Below, one piece after another: positions 60,600 through 64,000 of a stretch of 64,000 nt of DNA; position 1 is the stretch's first letter; each line of letters opens with the position of its first letter. Under the pieces are notes generated by a model. That model saw only the letters and a program-made list of their open reading frames with translations, was not told the DNA's origin and did no database searches. A program made the position numbers and the translations under genes. The DNA is from Agelaius tricolor (lineage: Eukaryota; Chordata; Aves; Passeriformes; Icteridae), in the NCBI GenBank assembly GCA_023055355.1, contig JALJCS010000015.1, positions 14,614,501 through 14,678,500 of the forward strand, in the 5' to 3' direction.

Positions 60600-61300
60600 C
60601 CTCGCCCTGGCGGCTCAGCATCCCTCACCCACAGCATCTCGGCCGGGACTGGGCACGGCCGAACTCCGGGGAGCTCCAGCACCCAGGGGCTTCTCCGGCA
60701 CCCCGAGGCGCAGAGCGGGTACCTCGCCCGGTGGGTGTCCGGGCAAGAGAGGCTGGCGTGGGGCCCCGGAGCCTCGGCGAAGGCCGGGGAGTGGTCCCTA
60801 AGACCGTCGCTAGGGAGGATGGGCGTTGCCTGGCGACCGTCGCTAAGGAGGCGCGGCGGGGCGGGGATGCCGCCGGTCCCCTCCCGGCCCCGTCCTCCCG
60901 CGGGCTCCCGCAGCCCCGGGCCCGCACGGCCCCGCAGCGGCAGCCGGGGCTCTCCCGCCCGGCTCGGAGGTCTCTGCCGGCGGCCGCGGGGTGCCGGGGC
61001 AGCGACGGCCCCCGCCCGCCCTCCCCCCGGGTTTCCTCCCTCCCTCCCTCCCCGTGCAGCGGCCCCGGGACGGGCACCGGAGGGGCGGCGGGTGCGGGGG
61101 TCCCGGTCGCTCGGTCTCTCACCTCCCGGTCACTCGCTCCCCTCCCGGCGCCGCGCTCTGAGGCGGGCGGGGGCGGCCCCGCCGCCTGTTTAAGGCGCCG
61201 CCATGGGGACGGGAGGGGCCGGGCCGCCCCCGCCCGCCTCCCCCGGGCCGCGGCACGGCGGGAGCGCCCTCGGGGCGGGGAGAGGAGCCCGGGCAGTGGA
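60600..61300 (-). promoter_or_regulatory. TPPP3: CpG island, likely TPPP3 promoter
   Basis: The stretch is extremely GC- and CpG-rich, ends shortly after 61270 and lies upstream of TPPP3. It contains an X-box at 60825-60837, a (CCCT)n tract at about 61036-61055 and a TATA-like CTTAAA on the minus strand near 61190. The transcription start is uncertain: the first exon could start near 60780, just downstream of the X-box, or near 61160, downstream of the TATA-like site. The exact limits are by eye. Confidence 0.6.
60825..60837. promoter_or_regulatory. X-box-like site (RFX) in the TPPP3 CpG island
   Basis: GTTGCCTGGCGAC fits RYYNYY-N1-RRNRAC. RFX factors use such sites to switch on genes of motile cilia, and TPPP3 is strongly expressed in multiciliated cells, so the site makes sense here. 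Binding itself is inferred. The decamer GACCGTCGCT occurs at 60802 and again at 60835, overlapping the site's right half. Confidence 0.6.
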
Positions 61301-61351
61301 CCCGGGACCACCTCTGGGACCCTCCACGAGCCCATGAAGCCTCTCTGCTTC

Positions 61352-61518
61352 CCCACGAGACCCTTCCAGCACTTGGCAGGTCTTTCCTACACCCCACAAG
61401 GTCTCTCCATCACCTTACAAATCCCCAGCGTTGTCCCACAAGGTCCCTTTAGCACCCCCCGAGGCCCCACCATAAACCCACAAGGTCTCTCCACCACCCC
61501 TCAGCACAGACTCCCCCT
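61352..61518 (+). repeat. 42-bp minisatellite, about four diverged units
   Basis: The core CCCACAAGGTC begins at 61393, 61435 and 61477, exactly 42 bp apart, and a diverged copy (CCCACGAGACC) begins at 61352. Since 42 is a multiple of three, one plus-strand frame shows a 14-residue repeat with PQGLS/PQGPF motifs. That frame is continuous with a GC-driven ORF through the CpG island, and I do not regard it as a gene. Confidence 0.85.
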
Positions 61519-64000
61519 GGCACCCCGGCTGTGCTGTACCCTGCAGCCCTTCCCCTGCCCCACACAATCACCATGCCCCCCATAGAGGAACTCTGCCCAG
61601 GCTGAGGAGGCAATGCCAGCCCCTGTGGTGTGTCAGGGACCGTGGTGAGCACCTGTGGCCCAGTAGGACTCCCTTGGAGCAGCCACATGCCAGCACTGCC
61701 ACCCTGGCAGCCTGGAGCATGACCACAGCAGGGCTCCCAGTGGGTGCTGCGAGCTGAGGCAGTACCCAAATATTGTGGTTGTCATGGAGCCCCAGCACAA
61801 CCCACATCTCTTACTCACTGCCCCACCTCAGCTGTTTGCCCAGAGCCTGCTTTGATCCCCGTGCCCTCCTGGCATCGCTCGGGGGTGCAGGGCATCGTGG
61901 GTGATCAGCTGCAGCACCAGCAGGAGCTGTGCAAGCCAGGACACACAGTGTGAGATTTGCTGCTGCCTTGAGGGTCCTGAGGACAAATCAGCAGCTTTAG
62001 GGACTGGGAAGTGGCTCAAACATCAATCTTTGGCACCCTGTGGTCTGTCTGCCCTGCTCCCTGTGCAGAGAAGCTGCAGGTTAAGGACAAACACAGGTGT
62101 CCCCATGGCTGAGCTGCCCCAGGGCATCTGTTCTGCTTGTGCACCCAGAGCATTTTGCTGTGGGGCACAGCCCCAGTGACAACCTCCCCCACTTGGCTGA
62201 GGGGTACCTGTTCTCTCCTGGGACACTGTTGCCAGTTCTTGACTGGACAAAGACATGAGCAACCCACTCACACTGATTCTTTCTTGGATTGGGGTCTGGA
62301 GACCTCCAGAGGTAACCACCAGCCAGCTCTGGGAGTTTGGGATCACTAACTTTACCACTCACTTCAGAGGTGAGTGGCCAGAGGCCCCAGGTGTGTCACA
62401 GCCCCTGGCCCCTTTGGGTGGGCCCAGCTGGTCAGACACATGAAGGACCCCACTTTATTATTCCCCCAGCCAACCCTGTGGCCCCTGAAGAGCTGCTCTT
62501 TTACAGCCCAGTCAGAGGCAGGGTGGCAAGGACATCCTGGAGGGGACAGTCCAGAGTGGGAAGGGCAAGTGTGGAGGCTCACCTGATGCCAGAGTCCAGG
62601 CAGATCTCTCCAAGTGTTTTTCCTCTCTCTGGTTTGTCCTGGCAGAGCTCAGACATGGCCAGAGAGCCTGGGAGCTACGTGGAGCAGGTGGCACCAGGAG
62701 GATCTCCTGGTCACACATTCTTCCTGCTCCTCATACAACGGGAAAGCAGCTTCCAAAGCGCAGAGGGTCAGAGCTGACAGTGCCTGGCTGTCAAGTGGGA
62801 ATTTCAACCTCTCTGCAGGCCAGCAAGGACCCAGGGGTGTGATCCCACCTGCAGAAGGTGAGGAGGAGCTGTAAACTCTCTGTTTTAAGGGCAAGGGAAT
62901 AAATACTGCTACACGGAGGAGGGTGGTTAAGTCTTGATGAAGGTACAGCCTCATCCTTAGCTTGCCCTGCAGCTCCCCACCAGAGCAGGTGTCTGGCTCT
63001 GCTTCCAGCTGACAGCCCCAGACAGGAGCCAGGTAACATCAGCTGGAGCACCCAGCAGGACTTGGCAGCTGTGGGCAGTGTGGGAGCCGGGATCTCCGAG
63101 CCAGCAGCAGGTGGAAAAGGAGTTGGACATGTGGGCAGCTCCTCTGTAGGAGCTTCAGCTGCTCCTGGGGCTGCAGACCCAAGGAGCCGAGCAATGGCAC
63201 ACGGGGAGAGCCGGGCAGGGGGGCGCTGAGCCACGGCTGCTGAGCTGCCCACGGGCTCGGGTTGAGCAGGTCAGATTTCGGTTCCTGAGGGCTGGGGTTT
63301 GTTGTGCCTTTGTTGTCACCATGACAGCCCTGTAGGGATGGAGCGTGGTCCTTGGCCGGCTCCCGCTGTTCCTCACGCAGCCCGGAAAAGGAAGCCCGGG
63401 AGGAGGCTGTGACTTGGTCCGCAGCCCGCGGGACGGGCAGGAATTGAAAGGGAGCTTGCACAGCTCCTGTGATGTGATGGAGGAGCATGCACAGGGCTCA
63501 GGGCTCAGCTCGCCGGGGGCCTTTCCCTTCTAATCAAGGTCAGGATGTTCCCAGGCTGTCTCCTGCCCCAGGGACACAATGAGCCGAATACTCCAGCGCT
63601 CACCCCGGACGCACCGGGTGAAGCTCACACACAGCTGCATCCCCGAGGTGCGCGTTCGGCTGCTTCCTGCTGAGGCTGTGTCCTTCCCACCTCACACAGA
63701 GCTCGGAGTGCTGTGACTGCTCAGGGTGCAGCTCAGAGCTTGCACGAGGGCACAAGCGCAACCTCCGAGCACCCTCTGTGCTCACCCCCATCCTCTTTGC
63801 CCCTCGCTTCCCCCGAGGCTGGGCACCGCAGCCTCCCGGGACTCATCCCGTTCCAGGAATGATTCTCTGGCTCGGCCGTGTCTGGGGTGGGATGAGGTTA
63901 TGCGGGAGCGCCGCTTCTCTAGCGCGAGTTGCTACAAAACAGAGGGAAGTGTTTCGGAGGTTGTGCAATATGTACACGGTCACCCCAGCAACGGCGTGTC
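61519..64000. other. Sequence upstream of TPPP3 with no recognised gene
   Basis: In mammals the next gene in this direction is ZDHHC1 on the minus strand. I found no DHHC cysteine-rich segment or other ZDHHC1 part. A possible minus-strand AATAAA at 62454-62459 (plus TTTATT) could mark a 3' end, but no coding sequence to its right could be assigned. No repeat was recognised. Confidence 0.45.

Noticed and set aside
61203..61338. ATG with an excellent Kozak context (GCCGCCATGG) on the plus strand
   Set aside because: The frame closes after about 45 Gly/Pro/Arg-rich codons, there is no clear donor, and CpG-rich DNA often yields such sites by chance.
60476..61585. 369-codon plus-strand ORF
   Set aside because: It lies in a CpG island and a minisatellite, is Pro/Arg/Gly-rich with no recognisable domain, and begins inside the upstream region of TPPP3.
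62791..63488. Minus-strand ORFs of about 150 codons as the 3' end of ZDHHC1
   Set aside because: Expected by synteny, but no DHHC motif, membrane segments or other recognisable ZDHHC1 sequence was found.

Overview
The window is nuclear genomic DNA from a vertebrate, most likely a bird. Genes are split by GT-AG introns. The interspersed repeats are all 3' ends of CR1-type LINEs, the dominant repeat class of birds and reptiles, and I saw no SINE or LTR bulk of mammalian type. Gene order matches the region that in humans is 16q22.1: PLEKHG4 (+), KCTD19 (-), LRRC36 (+), TPPP3 (-). That order is recalled knowledge, not a search result.

About 1.0-46.1 kb holds the 3' two thirds of a large plus-strand gene, called PLEKHG4 (puratrophin-1), a Rho guanine nucleotide exchange factor. 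Sixteen coding exons join in consistent phase into 1098 codons: the end of a Sec14/CRAL-TRIO-like region, spectrin-like helices, a serine-rich linker, the Dbl-homology (DH) domain, the PH domain and a serine-rich tail. The N-terminus lies left of the window. Two introns are very large (12.8 and 15.2 kb) and the 3' half is compact.

About 46.1-57.6 kb is where mammals carry KCTD19 and LRRC36. I find no intact gene here. On the minus strand at 49.7-50.0 kb there is a short block clearly related to the N-terminal BTB region of KCTD19, broken by a frameshift and a stop, so KCTD19 appears to be a decayed relic. I found no trace of LRRC36. The interval also holds four CR1 fragments, a (CATCC)23 microsatellite, AT-rich DNA and one protein-like orphan ORF.

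About 57.6-61.3 kb holds TPPP3 on the minus strand, with three coding exons giving a complete 176-residue p25-alpha protein. Its terminal exon and its 5' flank are both CpG-rich. Each area contains an X-box-like site for RFX factors, which fits the known expression of TPPP3 in multiciliated cells. Beyond 61.3 kb there is a 42-bp minisatellite and about 2.5 kb in which I recognise no gene.
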